In this document: positions 13,761 to 46,625 of the stretch, in pieces | Position numbering within the stretch: position 1 is the stretch's first letter | Layout: the number at the start of each line of letters is the position of its first letter | Source: Lates calcarifer | Lineage: Eukaryota; Chordata; Actinopteri; Centropomidae | DNA: 64,000 nt | Assembly: GCF_001640805.2 (NCBI RefSeq) | Contig: NC_066850.1 | Location: 17,419,036 to 17,483,035, forward strand | Reading direction: 5' to 3' | Translations under genes and position numbers: made by a program | The notes under the pieces: model-generated | Database searches by the model: none | Seen by the model: only the letters and a program-made list of their open reading frames with translations | Told to the model about the DNA's origin: nothing

Positions 13761-14575
13761 TGGGTGCTTCACATTTATTCTGTTTCTACAGTTATATAGA
13801 GGTCTGTTATTTTCAGCAGTGTTTATAGGGTCGTTCACCTGTTCATTCTTTGTGACAGCTTAACAGAATCAAAAACCAACAACTACTCCCATTTTAAAAA
13901 CTTTAATAGAAAAACTAATTATGACAAATATAACATTGCAACATGATGATCTGAGGTTTATCCTAGTTTCTGGCCCCAATCTAAAACCGCACATAGCAGA
14001 AATGTAACTGATGCTGACTCACCTGAGGACATTTATCAGACTTCACACAGACACTAAAGGATACTGCTGCTTTCACATAAGCAGTCAAACTCCCCAACAA
14101 CTGGGAACAGGCTTCATATCAGTGTAGTTCCTGTGCTGTGCTGATGTTTAATGGTTATTCATGTTCTACAGGATCTTTGTTTGGCATTATTATGCTAATT
14201 AGTAATAATTCCAGGACGGTTGTTGAGAAGTATTGAACAAATCAGGTGCTAGAAGATGACCCATAGGATTACAGTTCATCCTGAGCAGAACCAGACTTAA
14301 TGGTATTCCACTCCAGCCAAGTCATCCTGCTGATGATACTGGGTGTGTGAAAAAAGTCAGTAGATTTCATTGGGAATCCTAAATGTCTCTATTAAGCTCT
14401 TTAAGGTCCAACAACACAGATTCATCATCTGGGGATCATGAAGGTCTGTACCACAGCTAACAGTCCTATTAGTGGACATAGGAGCAACTTTGCTCACTAC
14501 AATCAGTGAGGCAGCTACTGCATATCAGAGAATTGAAACCAGTTCTACATGTGAGGCCACTGAATTGATAAAGGC
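13761..14575. other. caprin2-ipo8 intergenic, nothing recognised
   Basis: AT-rich sequence without a supported gene, RNA or repeat family that I can name. It ends where the possible minus-strand transcript opposite ipo8 would terminate. Confidence 0.5.
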
Positions 14576-14639
14576 TAAAAATAAGAACGTCTTTATTAAC
14601 CAGCATACATGTTGGGTGGACTGGGACCAGAGACATCCC

Positions 14640-35987
<21,348 letters not shown>

Positions 35988-36639
35988 GAGGAAACACACG
36001 GGAAAGAGGAAAAGATGCTGCAAAAATCCAGTGAGAGATGTTTCTGAGCTTGAACACTGGCCTGAAGAGTTGATATGTCACAGATTATTACTTTTTTACA
36101 CACAAAAAAATGATTATGCATTATACTGAGAAAACGTTCTTCTTATCTTGGCAAAAATATTGTTATCCTGAGAAAACTTTTGCTTGCGTCCCCAAGCAGC
36201 AACAAGTAGACTTCTCCAAAATTCACAAACTATCAAGTCAGTTTTATTTTATAGCCCAAAATGACAAGTCTGCACAACATACAACCTCCTTTATGCTTAG
36301 ACCCTCATTTTATAGAAGGATAAGAGTCCACACACACAAATGACCAACCAGCCCCTTTTTGTTTCAGTACAAAATCTCAACAAAAACCACAAATTGTGTT
36401 CACATTTCTTTAAACAATTATTAGCAATTCTTAAACTTCAGAGAGCTTTGTAGGTATATTTTTGAAACTAGCTAGCTGAGCGTAGCTGTTTCTGACTGCT
36501 TCAAGTATCATCTAACTCCTAAATCCTAACTCCAACTCTGTGCTAAACGCACAGAACAGAGAGTGGTATTTATCTTCTCATCACACTTTCATTAGGAAAG
36601 CAAATATGTGTGTTTCCCAAAATGTTAAACTATTTAAAG

Positions 36640-37064
36640 AAGCAGTTTGTAGCATCTAGTGATGAGAATGCTAATTACCTGTCCCCGGAACTCTCCCTCA
36701 TCTCCTGCAAGTTTGTTTGTTATTATTAAATATTACACAACCACACTATAACAGTCACTGCATGGGAAACACTGTATATTAATTTGTATCAGTTAATCTG
36801 TAAACTGTAACAGCGACATCAATGTAAAAATGGCCCCTGTATAGCACCACTATTCGGTTCAGTTTGTCCCTTCAGGGCTACTGTAGAAACATGGCAGACT
36901 CCATAGAAGAGGACCCTCCCTATGTAGATATAAACTGCTCATTCTAAGCAAACTAAAACACAGTAATGGTTAGTTATAGGTGATTATACACTAATGAAAA
37001 CATTTGTATATTATATTCCATTTCTGACTATAGATCCCCATAAATGTTACACACTGGACCTTAA
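36640..37064 (+). repeat. teleost interspersed repeat
   Basis: The segment runs from GCAGTTTGTAGCATCTAGTG, through ACATGGCAGACTCCATAGAAGAGGA, to TGTTACACACTGGACCTT. I recognise this as a repeat widespread in perch-like fishes, probably a MITE, from memory only. It lies between ipo8 exon 24 and the putative last exon. Confidence 0.5.
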
Positions 37065-37321
37065 ATATTTTCAGACACCCATTAGCAATACCATTTAGTA
37101 GTTATGAGGATTATATATATATATATACATATAAAATTACAGTGCAGTAACCCTAACCATTTAAAAGCATTTCATTTCGAAGTATTTTGGTCTTGCACAT
37201 TTCTTGTTTCCTCCCATCTAAAGTCTTCTGTCTATTCAGGAGCTCTGTAGCAGATATGTAGAACGACCACCAGAACCAGAATGTGCTGTTGAGTCTGAGA
37301 ACTGAATCTTGTTGTGTTTTC

Positions 37322-37825
37322 AGAGCGCTGAGGAGGCAGATGAACTGCAGAGTCAGACAAGGGGGGCGAAGAAGAGAGCGGCTGGTCTGACCTGACCTGA
37401 AGTGAATTTCAGTCTACTCTGAATGTTCTCAGTCCAGATCAGACCATATCTTAATGGATCCCACCAAAACCGGGTCCCAGGGTGCCATCAGAACTGGATG
37501 GAATAGCAGGGGGCTGAATTGGCATTAAATCAGTTTGGGACCTAGTGCACTGTATAGAACCACAGCCCCTACTGGAATATTCCTGTCAACAGGCTGCTGG
37601 CCTGTGTGTGTGTGTGTGTGTGAGTGTGTGTGAGTGTGTGAGAGCGTACTCCAGAGAAAGGTCTGCATTATAAATATAAATGTCCTTGACCAGCAAAATT
37701 CATTTCTTCAGTTCTTGTACAGTGCAGTCCTTTGGTCTAAGTAATTGTGTGTGTGTGTGTGTGTGTGTGTGTGCATGTGCGCGTGTGTGCTGAACTGTAA
37801 AAAATAAAAACACATCAAAGTGTGT
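37322..37825 (+). other. ipo8: putative last ipo8 exon / 3' UTR with poly(A) signal
   Basis: TTGTGTTTTCAG precedes 37322 and an AATAAA lies at 37803-37808. Exon 24 has a good donor, CAGTG|GTGAGA, overlapping its stop codon (TGG TGA). Joining CAGTG to 37322 immediately creates TGA, so the protein would end at GKGQ either way. A second AG two bases later would open another 22 codons with no resemblance to the known C terminus. Human IPO8 has 25 exons, which fits one more exon here. (TG)n runs lie at 37605-37640 and 37747-37782. Confidence 0.5.
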
Positions 37826-40052
37826 GTTTGTACGTACTGTAAGCGCTTGTTTTCATCTCTCTATAGCTGAACACTTTTTATCATCTCATGAATTGAGGGC
37901 CGATGCAGAGCAAGAAGAGCCCGCTTTCTGTAAGGGTGCCTTGTACACAGACTGCAGATGGATGAGAGGGTGGAGGTCAAAGAACTTGTTGCCTCCAGCT
38001 ATGATGTCACACATATGACATGTATAATGGGGACGGGTCATCTGGGGAGAAGCAGTTTGGTTTTTTTTTTTTTTTTTTTTTTTTGTCTTTCTGTTTGTCC
38101 CTGGGTTTTGTTTTTGTAACGGTTTTCAGAACTAATTTAAGAAAATCATAAAAGTTCATGTAACATTTTCCGGTGTTGTTCTGTTGTTGTTATTCCATCC
38201 GTCCTTCTTGCTTCCTACCTCTGCTTTACAGCATCTCTGGTGTTTTGGCCGTACAGTCTCAGACTTCTCTCAGGCTGATCTGATAGTTTTGGATGTATTT
38301 GGGTATAAACCACACCAAATCTAAATTTGAAATAATTATGGCTCTTGCTGAAATCTTGTGGGGAATATTAATGAATCAATCCAATAGTTTTTAACTGGAA
38401 CTGACCGTACATTGTTACAATTCCTTGGCTCATGCTAGCATCTGAAGGCTTTTGTGGCATGTGCGATGCCATCTTAGCTACGATGCTAACCTTGGTGGCA
38501 GTAGATTGCTGCATTTAGGAGACTCAGACTGTTTTTGTAACAAACCTGATCGTTGCATCTGCACCTGCTGCAACTGCCAAGTAAATATCTTTTTTTTTTT
38601 GTCTGGTGTGATATTAGGCCATTTTTGTTTTTCAGACAGTTCTGGAAACACAGAAACATGAGGAATTTGTTTTCCGTCCTCCAGTTCAAGCAGCGGTCAG
38701 CAGCGATCGGCTGCAACCACAAAGGTCAGAGCAAGGTAACCAAATTAGATTTTTTGGCTCTTTCCTGTACACACAGTGCTGTCACAACATATCATATCAC
38801 AGTAATGGCATTATGACTTGTCACTCAGAAGCAGAGTTCAGGAGTAGTTTCCTGCCAAAGGTAAAAGTTTGTTCCTCTGTGTTCCTTGAACCATGAACAC
38901 AGCTGCTTCATAACCTCAACCAAGTGGTCCTTATTTTAACCATGACAATGAAGGTTCTTTCACCTTAGTTCATAAGATGTTTTTAACCCAAAATCACTCT
39001 CTCTGCAAACCTTAACAAAGCATTAATCTTATTGGCAGATCTGGAAACACTCACAATGAATCGTCCTGATTTCTGTCAGGACAAATGCAGATATAGAGTT
39101 TTTATATAGTAGTATAGTCTGCCCTTGAATAACAAACAAAAAGTAATGCAGTGTGATTAATGATTCACGCTATTTTCAATGTACCTGAGACCACAGGCTG
39201 CACTGAGTTGTAGTGTAAGGATGGTAAAACTTACACAAATGTGTTTCAGCCCTTGTAAATACGCTGCAGAGAGGATTTCAGTGCTGATCGAACCCCAAAA
39301 AGTAGTGCTGTCCTTTAATGAAGAGATACCACTTGTTATTACTTATGCCTTCCTTATCTGTTTTGTTGTAGTGCTCCATGTATGAGTGTATGTGCAGGAT
39401 AGTAAAGAGCAGCCACACACACAGTTGTACTTGGATGGAGGGATACAGGTTCTTTACCAGTGTTTGTTTTCACACTCACCCTGTAGCTCCTCAGTCATGA
39501 AACTCTATGAAATTTACCCTGCACTGGTAGAATCTATTCCTCCATCATTAGTTTTCTGTCTCTGCCTCCACATCTCTCTCTCTCTCTCTCTCTGCACACT
39601 TTGTAGTCATTTCTTCTGCATGCGAATGACACTGGCTGGTGGTAGATGTTTTTTTGGCTGACATATCTAGGCCAAGCGAGGATGCTGCTGCAGCAGTAAT
39701 GAGCATTCCCACACCAGGAGAAGCGGATGTTATCGAGAAGAGAGTTGCAGCGGAGAAAGTAAAGACCAGTGGTACACCACCGCAAACGCCGGAAAGGTTG
39801 GATTGATTTGTGGCTCCACTTCCAGCCTCTTGACACATTAGCTCAAGTGATATGTGCAGTTGTAAAAAGTGGGATTTATCCTTGGTTTAAAGTGAACAGG
39901 GATATTGATTGAGCAGAGCAGAGGGCCTCAGGTACACTGCAACCAAAAGAAAAGGGGAGGAAAAAACAGTCCAGCAACCTTAACATGTAGTTACTGTTTG
40001 AGTGAGACTGTGCATGTGGCAGTGGAGCTGGCAAAAATTAAGGGGTTCTACT
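37826..40052. other. ipo8-tmtc1 intergenic, no gene recognised
   Basis: This stretch contains a poly-T run (38059-38084) and a (CT)n run (39573-39594). No open frame with domain content or paired splice signals stands out. Confidence 0.5.
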
Positions 40053-40495
40053 CCATTCACACTCACTGAGCACTTCATTAGAAACACTTGTGCACCTGCT
40101 TATTAATGCAGTCATCCAACCAGTCACAGTGTATCTGAGTAATGTTAGAGGCCATGTGCATTCCTTTATGGCCAAAAGTTACCATCATCTAATGGCTACT
40201 TCCAGCATGATAATGTTCCATACCACAAAGCAAAAGTCGTCTCAACTGGTTTAATGAATATGACAGTGAGTTCAGTGAAGTTCAGAGGCCTACCCAGTCA
40301 CCAGATCTGAATCCAGTAGAACACCTTTGGGATGTGGTAGAACAGGAGATTTGCAGAATTGGATGTACAGCTGCTAAATCTGCAGAAATAATGTGATGCA
40401 GTCACAGAGGAATGTTTCCAACATCTTGTGGAATCCATGTCACAAAGAACTGAGAGCAAAGGGAGAGCCTATGTAGAGTGCTCTTCTAAAGCAAA
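40053..40495 (+). mobile_element. Tc1/mariner-type transposon remnant
   Basis: It starts CACTGAGCACTTCATTAGAAACACTTGTG, the end region of a common fish element, written here only as ACTGAGCACTTCATTAG for the key part. The inside translates in broken frames to FQHDNVPYHKAKVV and then TQSPDLNPVEHLWDVV, the last catalytic segment of Tc1/mariner transposases. Frameshifts and a large internal loss make it inactive. Confidence 0.75.
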
Positions 40496-40581
40496 TCAAG
40501 GACATGACAATGTCAGTGACACTGATGTTTGATACAACTGGTCCAAGAGTCAAACCCTGTGGAAGGTCCTTTCTGTGAAAA

Positions 40582-40653
40582 TGCATTGGCCGGGAATCGA
40601 ACCCGGGTCAACTGCTTGGGAAGCAGCTATGCTCACCACTATACCACCAATGC
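40582..40653 (-). tRNA. tRNA-Gly (anticodon CCC)
   Basis: The minus strand folds into a full 72-base cloverleaf. The 7-bp acceptor stem is GCATTGG/CCAATGC, followed by discriminator A. Box A is TGGTATAGTGGT and box B is GGTTCGATTCC. The anticodon stem is GCTGC/GCAGT around the loop TTCCCAA, giving anticodon CCC with U33 in place. TTTT directly after the gene (40581-40578) is a Pol III terminator. The body matches the vertebrate tRNA-Gly(TCC) type, not the usual Gly(CCC) body. CCA is not encoded, as expected in eukaryotes. Confidence 0.93.
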
Positions 40654-41002
40654 ACTCATTGGAAATGACTGGGAAAACTACTTGTGTGCTGATAGCAGCT
40701 GTTAATGCCACTGCTAACACTGCTCTTCTTCTTATACTTGGTGTAAAACCTGTGCAGTGCACCAGACAAACTGTTATATTTCAACAGTCACTCACTGCTA
40801 AACTTTCTTCACACATCATATTTACTTAATGTCACTGAAATAACAAAATGACAAGTAAAGTTATGCTTCTCAGATTCTTTTTAATATTTCTGGAAGAGCA
40901 GCGTGCTATGAACAACAATTATATGAATATTAACAATATTATATGAATAACAACCAAAGGCCTGCAGTTACTTGTCACTGGTTCCTGGTGATGGAAACCT
41001 CA

Positions 41003-41029
41003 ACCTCACCTCCTGAGCGGAGGTGAGGT
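41003..41029. other. perfect 11-bp inverted repeat
   Basis: ACCTCACCTCC and GGAGGTGAGGT face each other across a 5-base loop (TGAGC). The right arm touches the stop codon of the minus-strand open frame at 41029-41225. Function unknown. Confidence 0.6.
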
Positions 41030-41225
41030 CAGGGAATTGCATCAGAACCCTTGCACAGTAGGTCATCTGTGACCCAACACTGAGGCTGAGGACGTGTAGC
41101 ATCCATCTTTAAAGCCCCTTCAGGAGGAACTATGATGAATACGATGGCAGGCTCAACCGCTGGCATGCGACCCAGGCCAGTCTTCAGTGCATCCTGCATG
41201 TAAGCAGCTCCCTCCAGATACTCCT
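41029..41225 (-). CDS. unrecognised exon-like open frame
   Basis: On the minus strand a strong acceptor (CTGTCCCCCCCCCTCAG) precedes about 65 codons in one frame, with coding-like codon use (many CTG, GTC, GAG), ending in TGA at 41031-41029. Visible pieces include EEYLEGAAYMQDALKTGLG and AIVFIIVPPEGALKMDA. I do not recognise a family. It could be the last exon of an unannotated gene, a processed or decayed fragment, or chance. No partner exon was found. Confidence 0.28.
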
Positions 41226-41229
41226 CTGA

Positions 41230-44200
41230 GGGGGGGGGACAGGGAGGGCAGCAGGGGGCCTGCCTGCAGCTGCACATGTCAGAAGATCCAGCATCTAAAG
41301 CACTGCCTCAGGTGGTCAGGAGAGATGAAATAAAACACACCTGAGGGAGACGAAGCAGAGAAATATTGAAGGATGGAGAACTGCATGGAGAAATGGACAG
41401 AGAACACAGGAGAGTCGTAACAAGGCTTAACCGTGCCAGCTGAAACCACGTCTTGTACTGTTTATGCCGTGTGGCCAGCTCCCCAAGGCAGAGTACTGTC
41501 TCAGCTGAGAGTTGTGTGTCTGTCTGACGCAGCGACCCGCATGAATGGATGATTTAAGGGACACAGGTAGAGAGGATGTTTCAACTGCACTACAGAATTC
41601 ATCATCCACAAAACATGGCACAGAAAAATCATTTCCTGCTATGACTCACCAACAAGCTTTTTGATTTGGCATCTGCTACATATGAATGCTACTCCTCTTG
41701 TGTGTATTTCCTAATCAAAGAGGGCTCATGCTGACATTAGGATCTTAGGCTTCTGATTAAATCTTGATGAATGCTTATATTAGGCCATAGATGTAACATT
41801 CATATATCAAGTGATAATTCCAATTCCAGCCATACACCACAGTAGAACTTGAAAAGTATTACATCTCTTTTCCGATCCATCTTTAATCAGATGTTCCTGC
41901 ATCTTGCTTTTACCTGAATTCCACTTTATATCACATTGAGCTTCAGATCTTTCCACTAATAATTTTAGTAGTTACTTATAAAATCTAAACAGCCAGTCAT
42001 TTTATCACAAAGAAATTCATATTAGATAATTAGATATATTTTATTGTCATGTGCACAGTAAAAGGTAACCACTGGACAATGAAATCAGCAGCTAAATGCT
42101 CCACCATGTTAACAATGAGCAGTACTTGTGTGTGACAGGTGTACTGTGGGGTTCTCAGAGAAAGAGAACAGGGTCTGTGAGAGCAAAGTTTGGGGGATGT
42201 AGACTGAGATAAAAGAGTTAGTGATTATTCCCTGTGGGTTTGATACAACAAGTCACATGCTTCACATTACATGTGATCAATTGTTCATTTAAAAAAATAT
42301 TGATTCATGGAGCTTTTTGTAAGTATTTTTTTTATTTATTTTTTTTACCTGCATGCCGATTATATATTACCCTGTTCAACCCTTGACTGCTTTTGGAGCC
42401 TTGTCCATTGTACCTGCTTCACTGGTGGCTCCATTGCCATGCTCCTGCCTGTCCCCACACTTCAGCTTGGTCTGATCCTTTGTTTTAGCCTTTAACTGTA
42501 TAATCTGGCCAGTATGGACTCAGCCAACGCAAAAGTCTTCATACAGAGCTACAAGCTAAAGTTATTCACTCACTCTGTGATGGCCTGCAGGAGATCCTCA
42601 CCCTCCATGAGTGCCTGGGTGATTGAAAATACAGGAGCAGCTGTCTGTCTGGCTGGTATTTCTGCAGCTGAATGTAATTAGTGATTAAAGCAATGTTGGT
42701 TTTGATGCTATGTGGCAGTCTGATGAATCAGATTTGTAAGTTCATAAACTGAGGGCTCTGCCTATGAGTAAAAGTTAAACGTTTCAGCTGGCTCCTCCAG
42801 AGTATGCCTTTGGCCTCACTAACAACCCAACTGTTACGGGCATTTCATATGGGGCTGCAGCTTCATTGTCATCATTCTCATCTCTATGCCTATCCTCACC
42901 CTCCTCAGATCCTAGTCACCATTTTGTAGGGGAGGTAGATGCCTTGGACATTGGTTTGGGGGTCGTTCTTTCTCAGCACTCCCTCCAAGACCAAAACTTC
43001 ATCCTTGTACCTTCTTCTCTCACAACCTCAGTCCAATGGAGAGGAAGTACAACATCAGCAACCAGGGAGCTTCCACCAGTTAAGTCTATGAGGAGTGGAG
43101 GCATATATGGTCTATTTATTGTAAATAAAGCTGTGGTCAGCTGGTATTTCTGCAGCTGAATCTAATTAGTGATTAAAGCCATGCTAATTTTGATGCTGTT
43201 TGGCAGGTATGTACGCTCATACACCTGTCAGCATTTATACCTGCTCTCATTTCAGTCCTTAAACTGAAGAGATGAACTCTGAGGTGGGCGTTTAACAACT
43301 CCTCTTTGTCCTTATCTTTATCAACCATCTTCACATCATAATGGCTGCATTTATTAATTTACAATACAGTCACCTCCCTAGCCTCTTGCTTCGTTTAGTA
43401 CTTAATTGTATTATCCTTGTTAATCACTCGGTGTGACTGCATATTAAGTGTCAGCCTTCTTGGCCCAGCCGTTTCGACCGCCTGTCCCCTGTGCAGTATC
43501 CCTTAGGGGCTCATCAAGTGCAGGCATCACTATGCTCTTCATAGCTGAGTGCCGCTCTAATCACCCTTTACTCTAATGGCCTATTCAACCTAAAGCACAA
43601 TGGGTAATATTTGACAGGCTTTCTGTGCACAGGATGGCAGGCTGTGTCATAACCAGTGTTATCACTGTTTAATGGCGATCAGCCATCCAGCTGTAATAAT
43701 GAAATGAAATAAGAGAGTGGAGGACATCTGCTTGTTCTCTTTCTTCAGGCATAAGAACTATAGTGGTTCAATGTCATTTATGTACTATCTTAAAGCCAAA
43801 ATGAAGCATTACTTTTTTTTTCTCCTTTTTTTAAAAATCTCATCAAATAATTGATGGTAATGGCCTGGGGCTGGATAAAAAAAAAGTTACAGTTCACTCA
43901 CTGAAATTTCAGTGTCTAAATTCAAGGAGTATCTCCTACTGACCCCTTTGTATGTGTGCTGATTAAAAAATCCAGTGTTTCTGCACAGCCCTGGCTGTAG
44001 AACTGGGATATAAATGAAGTGGATGAGTGCAATCCATACCAGTCATCCTCGTGCACAGGATGTAGGAGGATACAAATGAGGCAGTGGGAGCGAAAAAGCG
44101 AAAAAGACTGAAATTCCGGTGCATGCTAACACTACAGAGCAGCGATAGAGTGATGGCACATAAACAGCATAGGGGGAAACCGACAGAGGAAGATAAATTC

Positions 44201-44252
44201 TAAAAAGGCGATGATTAGGCCAGAGGGAGCACCTGTGCGGCTATCCATCAGT
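41230..44252. other. intergenic, no gene recognised
   Basis: No supported gene or nameable repeat. GCTGGTATTTCTGCAGCTGAAT occurs near 42651 and again near 43139 (key part GGTATTTCTGCAGCTGAAT), pointing to a small diverged duplication of about 80 bases, including the following TTAGTGATTAAAGC. Confidence 0.4.
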
Positions 44253-46625
44253 AAGGGCCTCTGGGAGCTGGAAGGCCTGAAAACAGATCTAGCTGTTGCT
44301 CTCTATCAGCCCTTTGCCCTTGCACAGCTCTGCCTGTAAACTGAAGTCTGATACGGCCTTTGTTAACTCCAGTTCTCCTTCTTCGTAGCTAGCCAATTTA
44401 AATTCTATATTATGCAAATTATGCTGTGTGAGCGCTGGTCTGGGATTGGTGGAATCCTTTTTAAATTCTATATTATGCAAATTGTGCTTGTGTGAGCGCT
44501 GGCCTGGGATTGGTGGAATCCTTTGTTGGCCCGTCCCTCTGCTGCTCCTCGGCTCTGCGCGATGACGTCGCAGTATAAAACCAGGGTAAAGCTGCATTCA
44601 CGGAGGCTCTAAACTCTGGCCGCCCGTTTGCGCCTTTTGTAATTCCAATTCTTGACAGTATCTCCTGTGTGTGGGTTTAAGAAAATCATGTATTAGATAT
44701 GGAGCCACTTTGTGCCACTTTTTGTTTGGTTAAGATAACTGGGCCTGGATGTTTTCTCACACAGTCGTAGGTTTTCCCGTTGTATAGCCACATTTAGCTT
44801 AGCAGCGCTACTTCAGTTATATTTAGTTTGGTTTGATTGGTCGATTTTTTTTTTTTTTTTTCCAGTTTTTTCTTTATTTAATTCTTTCCTCCTCCTAGTC
44901 TAGTTCCTGAGTGGAGTCCTCATTTTGTTATCTAATTGTTTTACTTATTTAGTTAAGTAGCATCCATTGGGCCTTTGTTATCTTTTTGTTCTTTTATTGT
45001 TGCTTTCTGGTTGTGTATGTAGTCCCTGTTGGTTCATTAAAAAGTTTATGATTTTGCTACAAACCTTGGACCACCTGGTTCGTAAGTCTGATATGGCCTT
45101 TGTTAACTTCCAGTTCTCCTTCTTCGTAGCTAGCCAATTTAAATTCTATATTATGCAAATTATGCTGTGTGAGCGCTGGTCTGGGATTGGAGGGAGAATA
45201 AAAACATGTAGCACTGGTCTCCTCATTGACAGTGTGGTAAACCCACTGAGAGATACTCAGCAGTGAAAGTGTTGTTTTTACATGATGAAAGCTCATCAGT
45301 GTATATGGAAACGTGATACAGTTAAAATATACAATATACAGTACTGTGCAAAAGTTTTAGCCACTAAAGGTGAAGTGAGGATGCTGTCAAAAATAATCTA
45401 GTGATTCATTTTTATTCATCAATTGACCTCTTGCACAGTGCAGCAAACACCTTTGCCTTCAACACAGCTCCAGTTCTCCTCAGTACACCTGTACTCAGGT
45501 AGTTTGTTCCAGCATGTTGGAGAAGTTGCCTCAGTTCCTCTGTGGATTCAGGCTGTCTCAGTGTCTCTGTCTCTACATGTAATCCCAGACTGACTCTGTG
45601 ATGTTGAGATCAGGACTCTGGGGGTCAGACCATCTGTTGCAGGACTTTTTGTCCTTCATGTCTCTGAGGACAGTTCTTCATGATGCTGACTGTGTGTTTG
45701 GACTCACTGTCCTGCAGCAGAATTAATCTGGGACTGATCACACACCTCCCTGATGCTACTGATGAGGGGTAACAAGGGCCTCTGGGAGCTGGAAGGCCTG
45801 AAAACAGATCTAGCTGTTGCTCTCTATCAGCCCTTTGCCCTTGCCACAGCTCTGCCTGTAAACTGAAGTCTGATATAGCCTTTGTTAACTCCTGTTCTCC
45901 TTCTTCGTAGCTAGCCAATTTAAATTCTATATTATGCAAATTGTGCTGTGTGAGCGCTGGTCTGGGATTGGTGGAATCCTTTGTTGGCCCGTCCCTGTGC
46001 TGCTCCTCGGCTCTGCGCGATGACATCGCAGTATAAAACCAGGGTAAAGCTGCATTCCTAAACTCTGGCCGCCCGTTTGCGCCTTTTGTTATTCCAATTC
46101 TTGACAGTACCTCCTGTGTGTGGGTTTAAGAAAACGTGTACTAGATATGGAGCCACTTTGTGCCACTTTTTGTTTGGTTAAGATAACTGGGCCTGGATGT
46201 TTTCTCACACAGTCGTAGGTTTTCCCGTTGTATAGCCACATTTAGCTTAGCAGCGCTACTTCAGTTATATTTGGTTTGGTTTGATTGGTCGATTTTTGTT
46301 TTTTCAGTTTTTTCTTTATTTAATTCTTTCCTCCTCCTAGTCTAGTTCCTGAGTGGAGTCCTGGTTTTGTTATCTAATTGTTTTACTTATTTAGTTAAGT
46401 AGCATCCATTGGGCCTTTGTTATGTTCTTTTATTGATGTAGTCCCTGCCTACAAACCTTGGACCCCTGGTTTGCACGTCTGATATGACAAAGTTCAGCTA
46501 GCCAATTTAAATTATATATTATGCAAATTGTGCTGTGTGAGCAATCCTTTGCTAGGCAGTATAAAACCAGGGTAAAGCTGCATTCACGGTGACTCTACGA
46601 CTGGCCGCCCGTTTGCGCCTTTTGT
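44253..46625 (+). repeat. promoter-like tandem repeat array (LTR-like units)
   Basis: Copies: a long unit at 44253-45080; a short start at 45081-45193; a long unit at 45774-46475; a cut-down unit at 46476-46625. Each carries AGCTAGCCAATTTAAATT and ATGCAAAT (octamer), and most carry GGGATTGG (inverted CCAAT). In the longer ones a TGACGTCG or TGACATCG element is followed by TATAAAACCAGGG (44574, 46032 and 46560). T-rich sequence and ATTAAA follow. This U3-R-U5-like order suggests LTRs of an endogenous element, but no internal genes or clear ends are seen, so a promoter-bearing satellite is possible. Confidence 0.6.
45339..45765 (-). mobile_element. second Tc1-type copy, right end missing
   Basis: This is the same element as 24114-24594, with about a dozen small differences over some 425 bases. 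It starts with CAGTACTGTGCAAAAG after TA, but stops at GCTACTGATGA, where the LTR-like unit takes over. The right inverted end is absent. Confidence 0.8.

Noticed and set aside
39534..39838. Two overlapping frames of about 100 codons on the minus strand
   Set aside because: Both run through the (CT)n repeat, giving RERERE runs, and lack any domain.
44289..46026. Repeated minus-strand frames sharing LASYEEGELE
   Set aside because: They are the same stretch of the tandem repeat read antisense; the repeat's promoter layout faces the + strand and no domain is present.
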